In this document: positions 38,169 to 49,328 of the stretch, piece after piece
How positions within the stretch are numbered: position 1 is the first letter of the stretch
Layout: every line of letters begins with the position of its first letter
Assembly (NCBI GenBank): GCA_038496445.1
Contig: JALMLS010000017.1
Coordinates: 248,001-312,000 of the forward strand
Direction of reading: 5' to 3'
Source of the DNA: Trichosphaerium sp. ATCC 40318
Lineage: Eukaryota > Discosea > Flabellinia > Trichosidae
DNA: 64,000 bases
Notes under the pieces: generated by a model
Databases searched by the model: none
The model's input: only the letters and a program-made list of their open reading frames with translations
What the model was told of the DNA's origin: nothing
Translations under genes and position numbers: made by a program

Positions 38169-39034
38169 ATGTCTGCAACAACATCTAAACTACATACTGT
38201 ATCATTCTGGGATAACCTGGCAAGCCAAAAGAAAGGCGGTGATAGCATCGGAATAAGTATGATGAAACAACACATGCGACACGTTGTGGCTGCTATGCCA
38301 AAGCCAAAGAAAGGACAGGTTATTCTAGATATTGGCGTCGGTGGTGGCACGGGATTGAAAGTTCTTGAAGAAGCTTACGGTGAAACTGGTGCAACATTTC
38401 ATGGCATTGACTTCTCTCCTAAGATGATAGCCGTTTGCAAGGATTTGAAACTTCCTCACGTGACTAGATTAGAGGTAAGGCTTTTGTATACAGTAACGTC
38501 TCTATTAATACATACGTTAAGGTCCAAGATATGTGTAAAATGGACAAGCTTGCTGATGAAACCTACGACTTCGTTGTAAGCTCGTTTGCAATGGAGTTTG
38601 CGCCAAATCACGTCACGGCATTTACTGAACTCTGTCGAATCTTGAAAAAAGGATCATCAGCTTATATCCTAGGATGGACTGATCTGACTCCAATGTCTCC
38701 AATAGGTCGTATTAGAGCCAAACTGTCACCAGGAAATAAACCATATTTTGGACATTCACCTACACTGAACGACAAAGCAGTGTTTGAAGAAATTACGAAA
38801 AAAGCAGGATTCTCAAGCTTTTCTTTTAACCATGTTGAAGGAACTTTTACTGGTACTGTTGGCGATTGGATTGGTAATATAAAAGCAGAGCGTAGTCTTG
38901 GGGCCATTGGATCTGATGTTTCTGAGAAGCAATTTGCAAGTGCTGCTGAAGAAGTCCTTAATGAAATGTTTGGTATTTCTGATGGTCGTTTCACTCAAGT
39001 AACAAGAGCTTGGTTACTTGTAGCCACTAAGTGA
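38169..39034 (+). CDS. SAM-dependent methyltransferase (Methyltransf_11)
   Basis: Class I methyltransferase of about 270 residues with a single intron (38474-38521, in frame between RLE and VQDM). Motif I is VILDIGVGGGTGLKVLEEA, the SAM-binding Gly loop. Motif II has FHGIDFSPKMI with the acidic residue for the ribose. The post-motif region DETYDFVVSSFAMEFAPN matches the UbiE/type-11 group, and LCRILKKGSSAYILGW follows as in that group. A C-terminal cap (GTVGDWIGNIKAERSLG) is not diagnostic. Small-molecule methylation is most likely; the substrate is unknown. The promoter holds the TCCGGA palindrome. Confidence 0.85.
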
Positions 39035-39362
39035 AATATTGTAGGATATAATAAAGCCACCGTTCCCCTTCTTTTTAAGTTGCCCGTAACTATAGAATCT
39101 ATTTATATTATCAAAATTGCTAAAGTTACAACTGGCAATTGTCATTGTTATCCATCTTTTTTTTTGGAGCTTACGCTTTTTTATATTATATTTTACCGAT
39201 CCTACATGTAAGGCCAATGTACACTTGAGCGATTCCTTTTGTAGTATTGAGGAAATACATAGTCAATGCTAAGTCAACCAACTGTCGCGTTTCGAGGACT
39301 CATTAATTCTCGTAACCGAATAGGACACAATATTATTGGTAACCTTACGCCAAAACAAGATC

Positions 39363-41723
39363 ATGGATGTTAGTAGAATGTCTCTACCCCAACCAGACGA
39401 CCAAATAGATCCTGATAAAAGTATTTACCAAGGGGCCATTAAAAACAATATGAAGAGTGGTAAAGGCACACAGATATGGGGAGATGGTAGAAAATATATT
39501 GGGGGCTTTTTGAACGATAAGTTTTCTGGTGAAGGAGAGTTTTATTGGCCAGATGGTAGCTATTACATAGGTGAGTTTTTACGTGGTTATCCACATGGCA
39601 GCGGTTCGTTCTATTGGTTGGACGGTAGCAAATACACGGGAACCTTCAATAAAGGCTGTTCAATAACTGACGAAATACGAGATCAGGTCAAAAAATACCT
39701 TCTGACGCACGTGCCTGCTGGAAAACCGAATGAGGATGCCTTTGCTAAAAACATTCATAAAATACCCATTGTTCCTAGATGTACTAAAAACAACGTATAC
39801 AAAGACATTACTAGCGCATGGGTCTATTCTGACAATTTACCACATTTTAACAAGCTGAATACGTTGTTTAAGAAGTCAAAGTTTATTGACATTATGGCAG
39901 AAAATGCTAAAGGCATAGGATTAAGACCAAAATGTCAACAATCCGTAGTTTTCGAAGTTACTTCGTACAAAACATACATGAGCGGATATGCAAGAAGTGC
40001 ATTTAGTTTAGCTTTTGAATGGATTAAACAACACCAAGATTCTTGCTCTTTATGTAAATGTGATATTGTATTTGTTTATGATGTTGGCAAACGCAATATT
40101 CTATTATCACTCCATAAACGTACTATCATTGCTTTGAATATGTGATAACTGACTATTTCAGTTACAACTATGGCGTGCAGGTTTTCAAATGTGCGTGTTA
40201 TAACCGTTAACATGGGGAAGCTATCACTATACGATTTTCAAGAGGCGTATTGGCGTGGTCGTAATGCATCTACCCTAGCAAAGGCACCTCTTGTTGTCCA
40301 TGGTGTAGATCACGTGAAATATAGCTACAAAGAGCAATTGGAAGCCAAACTGTTAGTTTTAGGTCACGGTGGCTCAGGTACACTAATTAAAAGCAAAGTA
40401 GTCACTAACTTGTTTAAATAAAGGTAAAACAACGTTAGTACAGGCATTGGAAGGTGAAAAAAAAAGTAGTATTGATTCTACAGTTGGTTTTGATGTGTCA
40501 TATCTTTCGTGTGTTCTTGTTTCTCTTATGTTTGTGTTGTAATGTGGTTTAGGTTTGGTGGTTTGTCGTTTACTGTGTTGGACTTTGCAGGACAGATTGA
40601 ATACACAGGGATACAGAGTTATTTCTTCGCCAAGGATATTGCTATTTACGTTATTGTTGTACGCTATTACCTTCTTTACAGCCCAGTGCAGGTTTGTTTC
40701 GTTGTTTCTTACAACCATTTTTTTAGATAGATTTGTCATTAACAGTTGAGGAGCTGGAAAAACAACTGAAGCATTGGGTTGCTACTCTGACTGATGTTCT
40801 ATACGGTCAACATGTTGAGGATTATGAGAACAACATATGTAAGAAGTTCATTGTCTATGGATCAAAATTAGATGTCTTTGAAGGAAATATAAAAGATGTG
40901 CATAGTGCGCTATCAAAGTATATGAATTATTTGTGCCTAGAAGGTACATGGGTCTTGTGTTTTTGTACAAAATGATTTGGTAATATTCTTAATTTTTTCT
41001 TAGGTTTCCCTGCTTTTGTCAAACAGTTAAAACGCTACTCAAAAATTATAAAGCTAAACTATCCAAAAGTTCCTTCTTTTTATGTTACAATACAAACGGA
41101 ACTTAAAAAAATGATTACCAACACAGATAGCCTAACTGGTAACATCATATCAATGTCAGCACATTTACCAAGAACTCCTTCCTTACAATTACACCTAGTG
41201 AACCATTGCTTGAAGTCTTGCCTTCCAGTTGTAAAATAGCACCTATTGAACTGGTTGCTGCATTGGATTACCTTCATTCTATTGGTAGCATAATGTTTGA
41301 TGAAGTACTTGGGGTTTTTTGACATACGACTGGGGGTTCTAATGTTTTTTTTAGTCGTCATATATGCTGTGTTTATACCCTCCCATTCTATCGCCTATAA
41401 TGAGTACATTCTTAGCCCCTACAGAACATCTTGATAGAATATTGAAAATTGACACTCGTAATCATTGTTTTATATTCACTGATGCAGAGGTCATATATTG
41501 AATCTTCAAAATATTTCCAAAGTGCACTTTGGCTGATGTAAAGCAAGTAATGAGGTTCTTAGTGAACATATCATTTTGTTATCGTTTGACAAAAGAAGAA
41601 AAGGTACCTATAAGTTGTTATGTAGCCATTAGTTTTGACATACTCAAGTTTAAGTTCACGTGCCTTAGAAATGTGCCCCAGGCAAAGCGAGCATGTTGTT
41701 TTAAAAAAGTAAATGCTGTGTGA
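39363..41723 (+). CDS. MORN-repeat Roc-COR GTPase
   Basis: I read this as one gene. Exon 1 starts at the ATG at 39363 (MDVSRMSLPQ) and has three MORN repeats (YQGAIKNNMKSGKGTQIW, YIGGFLNDKFSGEGEFYW, YIGEFLRGYPHGSGSFYW). A 42-bp intron (40120-40161; donor GTACTA, branch CTGAC, acceptor TTTCAG) joins it in frame to a Ras-of-complex domain. That domain has P-loop GHGGSGKTTL (itself split by an intron), DFAGQIEYTGIQSYFF as G3, and FIVYGSKLDVFEG as G4. It is followed by a COR-like region: ELVAALDYLHSIGSIMFDE and DVKQVMRFLVNISFCYRLTK. Roc-COR proteins dimerise as GTPases; MORN repeats often bind membranes. No kinase or LRR is seen. The 3' end near 41723 is approximate. Confidence 0.68.
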
Positions 41724-41793
41724 GTACAATACGCTAGGACAGGCGTATAGGAGATCCTGAAGTATATTAACAAGCGATTATTGATAAAAGTGC

Positions 41794-42980
41794 CTACCCT
41801 TTTGGACCATTATTTTTAGCTTCCCACATAGGATATTCGAGCAAACCTGCATGACCAAATGTAGAATCCAAATGAACACTACAAATATGTTAAGACAGGT
41901 TGTTTAATCTATTTAGTGTACGTCATATTGGCATCAATCACGGACTCAATTAGTTCAACGTCATTTTCGCGCTCATTGCGAATTTCGCTGGTTGTTTCGT
42001 CAATGAAGGAATCGAGTACATCCAGTTCATCAACCTTTCATGGTCCAATAAGCAAAGAGAAGTTTGTTGGTTGTGCGAGCTTACTTGTGTGCTTCTTTCG
42101 GATATGTCTTTAATCATCATAGCAGCTCGAATACAAGTCATTTTCACAGAGGTAGAAGGGCATTTAGCAGCTGTGATTACAAGTCCAGCAATGCTATTCA
42201 TCTTGTTAGTTACTAAATACGAAGAAACACACTCACTTTTCAATGACTTCTTCTTGATATTCTGGAGGCGCATATAGAGACAGTACACTTAGTACTTCAA
42301 GAGCAGAATCGATGAAAATCATTCTTTCGTCATCATACTCTTTGCAACTCTCAAATTGATCCATGTCTTTTGAAATGTCATCACATAGATTTTTTATAAT
42401 AATATTGATACTCCTCCCTTTGAATACTCCCAACACGTAAAGACAAGTTATTACTTGCAGCGCCTATATTAACTTGTGAGTCAGGCAATCAATAACTGTT
42501 TTACCTTAACGCGAACAGCTGTGTTTGATTTCGATGCAGAAAGATCAAAGATGCGATCATCAATTGCAAAGATAATTTTTTTGATATCATTCGGTTTCCA
42601 CGTGCCAACAGCAATGTACAAAACAAGTTGTAATGCGTCAATGATGGTTTCATCGTGTTCCTACGTACAGTCAGTTGTGCCACAAAACATGCCATTTAAA
42701 AATAGTTACCAGCATGATTTGCAAGATTTGTGCCATGAACTGACTCTTGCCGAGGTAATAGTATTTTGGTGTCGTTGAACTCCAGTTTTTAAGCGCCCAA
42801 ATGAGCCAATCTCGCCTCAAATGCGTTCTGCACATTATTAATACTATCAACGTTAACTTGAAGACTGTACGCGTTGTGTTTGCTTAAATCCCCTATCAGT
42901 TCGCAGGTAGGAGCCATAAACTGCTTATACTGTATCACAACAGCTTTTTTGGTACGCTTATTCATTGTTCGCTTGCTCAT
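41794..42980 (-). CDS. helical-repeat (ARM/HEAT-like) protein
   Basis: Six or more exons. Start MSKRTMNKRTKKAVVIQYKQ, followed by hydrophobic helices typical of alpha-solenoids: DALQLVLYIAVGTWKPNDIK, ALQVITCLYVLGVFKGRSIN, DSALEVLSVLSLYAPPEYQE, IAGLVITAAKCPSTSVKMTC. The C-terminal exon, HLDSTFGHAGLLEYPMWEAK, ends NNGPKG-stop and is joined through an intron with donor GTACAC. I do not recognise the family; the basic N-terminus could bind RNA or DNA. The exon join RVK-ALQVI keeps frame. Confidence 0.5.
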
Positions 42981-43648
42981 CGTGTAGTAAAACCGATTTT
43001 GTAGCCATTCGACAATTGTTTAGTTCACTGAACTAATCTAACAAAATTACATCTTAAAGCTCACTGAAAATGTCACTGCTTACAACGAATCACTGCGATT
43101 GAATCCCGCTAAAGACTTCAAAGGAGCGAATCGAGAGAAAACGGACTTTAAAATAATTTGGCTCCTTTTTCAGACACGTGCTTTTTTCCTTATATGTTCT
43201 ACAATGTATCTCTACCTAGAAAATGCCACCCAACACTTTGCAATAGATGCTTCTGCAAGTGGTTGTGATGGAGGCACGTGCCAAGCACGAACTATAGCAG
43301 TATTGACAAGGGTTAACAGTTAACTGCTTGCAGTTGGCTCTGCATGATGATAGCATGTTTAGCAAAAGTACACTAACTTGCGGATATTACTCCTTACGCG
43401 TGTCACGTTCCAGCAAGACGTTAGTCTTCCTGCCTTTTTGCGTACTGTGTGCCTTGTTGGTTATAACTTAGGTTTTAGTCTAACACCCCGGGTGCCGGCA
43501 CTTGCGTGAACTAGTTTGTCGTTAATATTTTCGGATGTCAAAAATCATGTCTATACGAGGTTTATACAACACTGTGGAATATAAAAACTCTTGTCTGAAA
43601 AGTTTAGGATAGTTTGAGTAAGCGATTAAAGTAGTAGCGGTCCAGATA
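42981..43648. other. intergenic region, no firm gene
   Basis: Contains one open frame on the + strand (43045-43323) with a hydrophobic stretch (WLLFQTRAFFLICSTMYLYL) and a Cys/Gly-rich end. It lacks an ATG before the hydrophobic part, so I do not call it a gene. The rest is AT-rich spacer. Confidence 0.4.
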
Positions 43649-44194
43649 TGGTGGCGGCCACGCATGGCGCCTTGACAGAGATAAAGCACCTATTGGTGAG
43701 TTTGAAAAAAGCAAAACTAGAAAGCAATTCGGTTATTGAATAGTTTACAAACTGAACGCTTAGTACTAGCGACGGCATAACACATTTTACACAAAATATG
43801 AATCAAAATCCACCCAGTTGAGGGAGAGGGTGAGGATGGTGAGTAGGTTGTGATGGAGGGTGATGTAAGTGGTACTTCCACTCCCACTCCCAACACCAAC
43901 TCCTCCACTTCTCCCTCCACACGCCCTGCCCGGGCAAGTAGATTCTTTGTATTCCCAGTCTACCTTGCGACGTTCCGGTAGCTTTGGAACAAAAAAAGCG
44001 CTGGAATAAATATAACTAGTTACCACATGCTAGGGGTACAGAGTGTAAGTTTTTTCGTGTGTTGAAGCGTGGCAGTATTCAAAGTGTATCACAAACTGAA
44101 CCCTCACGCACACAACTTCGCGAAACAAAACTTCAAAAACCAGAGATACAACACTGCTCTACACCCACTGGTACGCATTTACATTGCTTAGCAT
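43649..44194 (+). CDS. possible small multi-exon gene
   Basis: A weak candidate. A good start MVAATHGALTEIKHLL runs into a GTGAGT donor. Further on, STLRRSGSFGTKKALE and LKRGSIQSVSQTEPSRTQLR look like exon-quality protein (Ser/Arg-rich), ending near a stop at 44194. The parts cannot be joined without guessing some splice sites, and between them lies a purine-rich then C-rich block (43820-43930). I do not recognise a family. Confidence 0.25.
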
Positions 44195-44251
44195 GGTAAA
44201 CCGTGCCTGCTTTTGTAACAATGGCTTTTTACACTCATACACAGCTCTAGA

Positions 44252-44818
44252 ATGACTCTTCGCATAAACAAACTTAGCGATGATTGCCTGTACTATAAAC
44301 TTATTAAAGCGCCTGGTGTAGGCGAGAAAACTGCGGAGCTGATTATAGAAAAGCGCAATGCCATGGACTTGACAGCTTCAATATTGAAGAAGCTGCCACG
44401 AACAAAAGGAATATTTAAATATTTCAAGAGGATTGACTACTCCTCCGATGCGGACGACCTCACAAGTAGCTTTTCTAATATGAGTATCAAACCAAAAAAG
44501 AGTGCCAAAGAACAAAGCAAGCACCAAACTGTAATGATAAGCGAATTTATTATTCTAGAAAGTTTTTTGAACGACATTGGGTATACCAAAGGTGGTACAA
44601 AAAACAATATCAACAAGTATTGCAAAGAGTACGAAGTGCCTTTTGATGAACAAGCAAAAATGCACGACATCTGTCAAAATCGACACATAGCTGCTCATGG
44701 TAATAACGACACCCGCAACCAAAAGTACGTAGACCTTCAATATTTCTCTCCGTGCTTCAGGAGATACCAAGACTATTACCAATGCGATGACGGCGTATTG
44801 TACGCGGATTGCGGTTAA
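44252..44818 (+). CDS. intronless HhH + HEPN-like protein
   Basis: A single-exon protein of 188 residues in a genome where nearly all genes have introns. N-terminal helix-hairpin-helix: LIKAPGVGEKTAELIIEKR has the PGVG turn that binds the DNA backbone. After a basic linker (SIKPKKSAKEQSKHQ), the C-terminal half is helical and carries MHDICQNRHIAAHGNNDT. This matches the HEPN signature R-x4-6-H (RHIAAH), the catalytic motif of HEPN ribonucleases. A DNA-binding part fused to a possible HEPN RNase is unusual. Whether the motif is catalytic is inference. Intronless structure suggests a retrocopy or transferred gene. It ends YADCG-stop. Confidence 0.6.
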   Translation: MTLRINKLSDDCLYYKLIKAPGVGEKTAELIIEKRNAMDLTASILKKLPRTKGIFKYFKRIDYSSDADDLTSSFSNMSIKPKKSAKEQSKHQTVMISEFIILESFLNDIGYTKGGTKNNINKYCKEYEVPFDEQAKMHDICQNRHIAAHGNNDTRNQKYVDLQYFSPCFRRYQDYYQCDDGVLYADCG

Positions 44819-45374
44819 TAAATATCACTTTGTAGTAACAATGATCTAGTTTAAACGAATACCAAGAGTTTGTCGTTTGACGGATTCTAACCTTTCTATT
44901 GTTAGAAAACGTATTACAGTTGACTACTTTTTTCGCTAAGAGACTAGACGCCGAAAACATCTAAATTGTGCTGATGTAATCGAGGGAAGGTAGGAACAAA
45001 TAAGCGTAGTGTCGCCAAATGTAATACAGATGAACGGCAATTAGTTTAGCGGTATCAACTGATGTATTTAAGGTGCGTTACAAGGTTAAGTCGGAGATGA
45101 GAATTAGTACGAGAAAGTACATTACACTGAATACTATACAGTAACGCGGGTATGTTTGCCAGCGTGCTAATGTGGTCATAACAAAGTATGCATGTGCACG
45201 TGATTATCTTGTTTGGTTTTACACTATTTTTGTACTCAAATAAAGCTGTCTAGTGCATTCGGCCAATTTGTTTAGAAAGCAAGATAAAGTGAAAACTGTT
45301 GTACACTGTAAACTGAGCGGAATCTTGTTGACGTTTATAATCTACGCCTTAATTCAACTTTACGCTGTTACAAC
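44819..45374. other. intergenic region, no gene seen
   Basis: The 5' flank of the EF-hand-kinase gene. AT-rich, with a GCACGTGA box near 45197. No coding exon or RNA gene recognised. Confidence 0.4.
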
Positions 45375-47665
45375 ATGGGTAACTCAAGTAGCAATTCAAA
45401 TCTAGTAAATGAGCTGTCGTCAAACTCCAAGTGTACGGTATTTTACTTTTACAACTCTATTAATGGTCGTAGTCTCTAAAAAAGAGCTGAGACGAGTGTT
45501 TGACAAGTTCTCCACAAAGTATCCTAACAACAAGATGACAAAAACGGAGTTTATCGAAGAGATGACGCAAATGGGTGGTCAGAAAGAACTGTGGCTAAGC
45601 ATTTATTCGTTTTTCGACTCTAAAAAACAAGGCTTCATTTCTCCCAAAAGCTTTATGGTTGTACGTACAAAAACACGCTCTACAAACGCAAAAACGCTTT
45701 ATTTGACGTATTTCCGTTTTTGTGGCGCACATAAACTGACTGCGTTGAAAGGGCCTAAATTTATTGCAATCATCAGAACCTAAGCAACTCCTGAAGTGTA
45801 CGTAAATTTAATAGAGAATGCAGCCATTTTTTTCACTACATAGACGGTTAATATTGGTATTAGCGTCTTTCAACCTATTTGACGCTGACGCGAACGGCGA
45901 GCTTGATACCACTGAAGTGGCAGATTTACTAGCTCAACTGTTTACACTTACAGACTCGTAAGCACTCCTTAGTGTTGACCAAAAACGTAATGACAACTGG
46001 ATTTTAGGTTTTCAAAAAAGAAAGCTTTGAGTGTAGATGACCTTGTTAAAGCCATGGATGCAGATAATGATGGTAATTAGCAACAGCTTTTAGGTTTACA
46101 TCAAGGATCTTTTTTCTCATGGGTTTTTTTTCCATTATAGGCGTTGTATCTATGGAAGAGTTTGTGAGTTTTTGTGAGAACGAAGGTGATCTTTTTGAAA
46201 AGATTTCAGAGTGTACTAAAGCAAAATTCCTGACTGCTTTGGATGGTACAATCAAACATTTCCAAACCAAAAAAAAAAATTAAACACGTGCATAGTACAG
46301 GCGTCAAAAACATCGGAATTTTCTCATCAAGCTGGTGGACATACTGGTGATGAAAAGGGCATGAAGAAACAAGGAAACAATATCTTGAAGCACTTCTCAG
46401 GTTAGAGTTTAAACAAATTTCGGTCTTTTTTAAACCTCTTTGTTAGATAAGGAGTTTCAATTTTATGAAGATTTAAAGGAGTACCCAAAATACCAAAAGT
46501 ACTTTCCTAAATATAGCGGTATGTATCCAAACTAATAGCTATAATTAATTATGTGGTAAAACAGGGAGAACACAAGTAAAAAACAGTGCAGGAGGGCTCG
46601 ATCGTATCCTCAAGAGCCAAGCTTTTTTTTTCAAAATCACGTGAAGTTTTTCTTGACATAAAACAGATTTTATCATTTTGGAGGATTTGACACATGGATT
46701 CGAGAAACCTTGTATTATGGATTTAAAGATGGGTTCTAGAACCTATGAGAATGGTAATGCAATAATATTAAATAAGAATCCTTGAAACTAACAACGTTTT
46801 TTAGGTGCAAGTGTTACCAAGCGTCTCATTCAAGGCGCATTAGATGAAATGTCAACTTCTTTTGTATCAGGATTTCGTATAGTCGGCATCAGGGCAAGCA
46901 CACTTCAAACTCAGTGCAACGTATAATGTCAACTAACTCTTAAATAGACTTGGCAAGTTACGGCAAAGGATTACGTTGTTAAAGGAAAAGACTGGGGCGT
47001 ATCTGTAAACACCAAAGGATTGGTACATTTTGCTTGGTTTTTTTTATTGCAACAAAAAAGTAACTCTTGTTAATAGGGTGACGCTATAAAAGTGTACTTT
47101 AACAACGGTAAAGAATTCCGTCGTGATGTACAGAAATCTTGGTTTATCACTTCAGCTACTCACAACCATAGGTTGTCAAAGCGATCATTCCTGAGGTGGA
47201 AGAAATACTAGCTTGGTTCCGAAAACAGAAAGTTTTTGAATTTTTTGGAAGTTCTGTTCTTATGGTGTATGAGGGCGACAGTACGTTTTCTATGTTATTA
47301 CTAGCACACTAACGCTAGCGCCCTTAGCAAGTAAGCCTTGCAAAGTAAACGTAAGACTCGTAGATTTCGCACATACGAATAAAACAACTAAACATGATGA
47401 GGTATAATATTTACAATTTTATATTTCTTTTTGAGTTTTTTTTTACACGCTTCCAAGGGATACATTCATGGATTGGAGACACTTCAGAGTATTCTACGTG
47501 CTTTAGGTGATGACGTAAGTAATTTTGGTTTGTTTTTTTTTTGAGAGTAGTGACGATAAAACAACTAAACTAAAAAATTAATAGGATGGAAAAGAGGCAC
47601 TTAATAAGAATATTACTACGCACGTTATTAAAAAGGCTTTATCTACTGCTGCATCTCAAAAATAA
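45375..47665 (+). CDS. EF-hand - inositol polyphosphate kinase fusion
   Basis: Start MGNSSSNSNLVNELSS has the Gly-2/Ser-6 pattern for N-myristoylation. The N-terminal half has EF-hand features: FNLFDADANGELDTTEVADLL and KAMDADNDG-VVSMEEFVSFC carry calcium loops (DADANGELD, DADNDG across an intron). The C-terminal half is an IPK-family kinase (IPMK/IP6K group): HQAGGHTGDEKG, KYQKYFPKYSG, FIILEDLTHGF, PCIMDLKMGSRTY (PxxxDxKxG catalytic motif), SSVLMVYEGD and VNVRLVDFAHTNK. The join at 46250-46310 keeps frame (donor GTACAA, acceptor GCATAG), so one protein is supported. It ends ALSTAASQK-stop. Likely a membrane-tethered, calcium-sensitive inositol phosphate kinase. Confidence 0.75.
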
Positions 47666-47779
47666 CTGCTATTGACTGAGTAAATAAATACAGTAGTACA
47701 AGACCCAATCATTTTTTTATAAAGAGCTTAGCGTCAGGTGTATACATATAATTTTTTTTCTGATCACGTGAGTAGCATT

Positions 47780-49248
47780 CTATCTAGTACGCAAGTACTC
47801 TTCAACTTTTGTTACTGTAGTTTGTAGAATTTCCTGGTCATTTTTCTTTAGTTCTGGTACTTTATAAGAGAAACTACGTATGTCATGTGTTGGTATAACA
47901 CATTCAGGTAAAGTAGGACTAACAATATTTTGCATAAACAGCGATAAAAACTTTTCATCAGGTGTCAACCCATCCTAAAGAAAAAGTCTTAATACTTCAT
48001 TTTCCAAATATCACAACAAAGAAAAAAAAGTGAAAAAAACAACTATGAATTTGAGACGAGAAACAAAAGTCAAAAAAAATTTTCTTTCTTTGTTTGAACG
48101 TACCTCAATCAATTTTCTGTATATTAAACAAGCCATACTATAATGACTTTCATGCCTACAATTATGCAATACAGAACAATACGTCTCACAGTTCCTTGGG
48201 ACATCCAGTTCTTTCATTTTATCCATAAGCTCAATACCACGATGAATAAAATCGCCAGAAGCACATCCTTTTATAAGAATATTAAATGTTACACGTGAAG
48301 GCTTTGGTCCTTGTTCAATCATCTCAGACAGTAACTCCACAGCCTTTTCTTTCATCCTGAACTTGCAACACATCTCAATTATCGTATTATACGTTTTCAC
48401 GTTTGCCTGTGTTTCAGTTGCCTTTATTTCATTAAAAAGACTAAGTGCGCTTTTAACAGCAGCGTTTTTTTTGCAATACTTAAGCATTGTTGTATAAGAT
48501 ATAATATCAGGTTTTACGTGAGCCTTGAGGTCATGGAATAGATCAAATAAATGGCCAATAGGCATAGTATCCCCACATATACGTAAGAGAGTATTATGAG
48601 TGAACACATCCGGAGATACAGCTACGAAGGAGTTCAGTAACTTCTTAACAGTAAAACTCTAAAAAAAAAAACAAGCTACTCAGAGTTGGTGTAACTCTCG
48701 CGCCTCGTATGTCTTTTAACGTACTAGGACTTCTTTGAATCTCCTCTATTATATCACAAGCTACTTGATAATTTGTACAGGTAGACAATAGCGCATTGTA
48801 AGTGTTGATGTCAACCAAGTTTTTATCTTTCAACAGTTTGAACTCACTTTGGGCAAAATTAAAGTCTCTTATCTTAGGCATGGCCCAAGTGTAAAGTTTT
48901 TCATGGCTCGCGTATTCTTCCTTTTTAGTGAGGTAGTGGCGTTTAATGGTACTTGGCGTTTGTACATCGTGGTAAGACTTTTTTTTGGGTTTGTCTGTAA
49001 AACTCAATATTAATACAAATACACGCGTTAGTAGCGAAAGCATACCTTTCCGAACGCTTTTTTTTTTCTGAAATCTAGCATCGTTACTTTTGTCCCAACG
49101 AGAGCTATTTTGGTCTCCTGCGCCACCAGGGTCAACCAGATGCTCGCGCAGCGATCCTACATAACATATTACATTTTGACGCCACTAAATGCCTAATAAA
49201 ATGCCTACCTTTTAGTAATCCCAATCCCGCTTTGCGTGCTGTGTTCAT
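47780..49248 (-). CDS. PPR protein, probably mitochondrial
   Basis: Pentatricopeptide-repeat protein. Start MNTARKAGLGLLK then a basic Ser/Asn-rich lead, fitting a mitochondrial presequence. Repeats include LVDINTYNALLSTCTNYQVA, KPDIISYTTMLKYCKKNAAV, ANVKTYNTIIEMCCKFRMKE, KPSRVTFNILIKGCASGDFI and PRNCETYCSVLHNCRHESHY, each with the P-type 35-residue spacing. PPR proteins bind single-stranded RNA, mostly in mitochondria or plastids. There is no DYW or SMR domain. It ends VEEYLRTR-stop. It faces GAR1 across 80 bp. Confidence 0.82.
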
Positions 49249-49328
49249 TATCGAAACCAGAATAGCTTAAGCGGTAGATTTAGGTTAAATAGCTTAAACA
49301 CACTAGAAAAACACGCTCTCATAACTGT

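Noticed and set aside
39336-39362. Upstream extension of the MORN gene
   Set aside because: That frame extension begins with TTG, not ATG. The ATG at 39363 is the first good start.
40141-40161. A 20-bp intron from GTGATA to CAG
   Set aside because: Too short for a spliceosomal intron; a 42-bp intron from GTACTA gives the same frame with normal motifs.
43045-43323. Hydrophobic open frame
   Set aside because: It lacks an in-frame ATG before its hydrophobic part and has no splice support.
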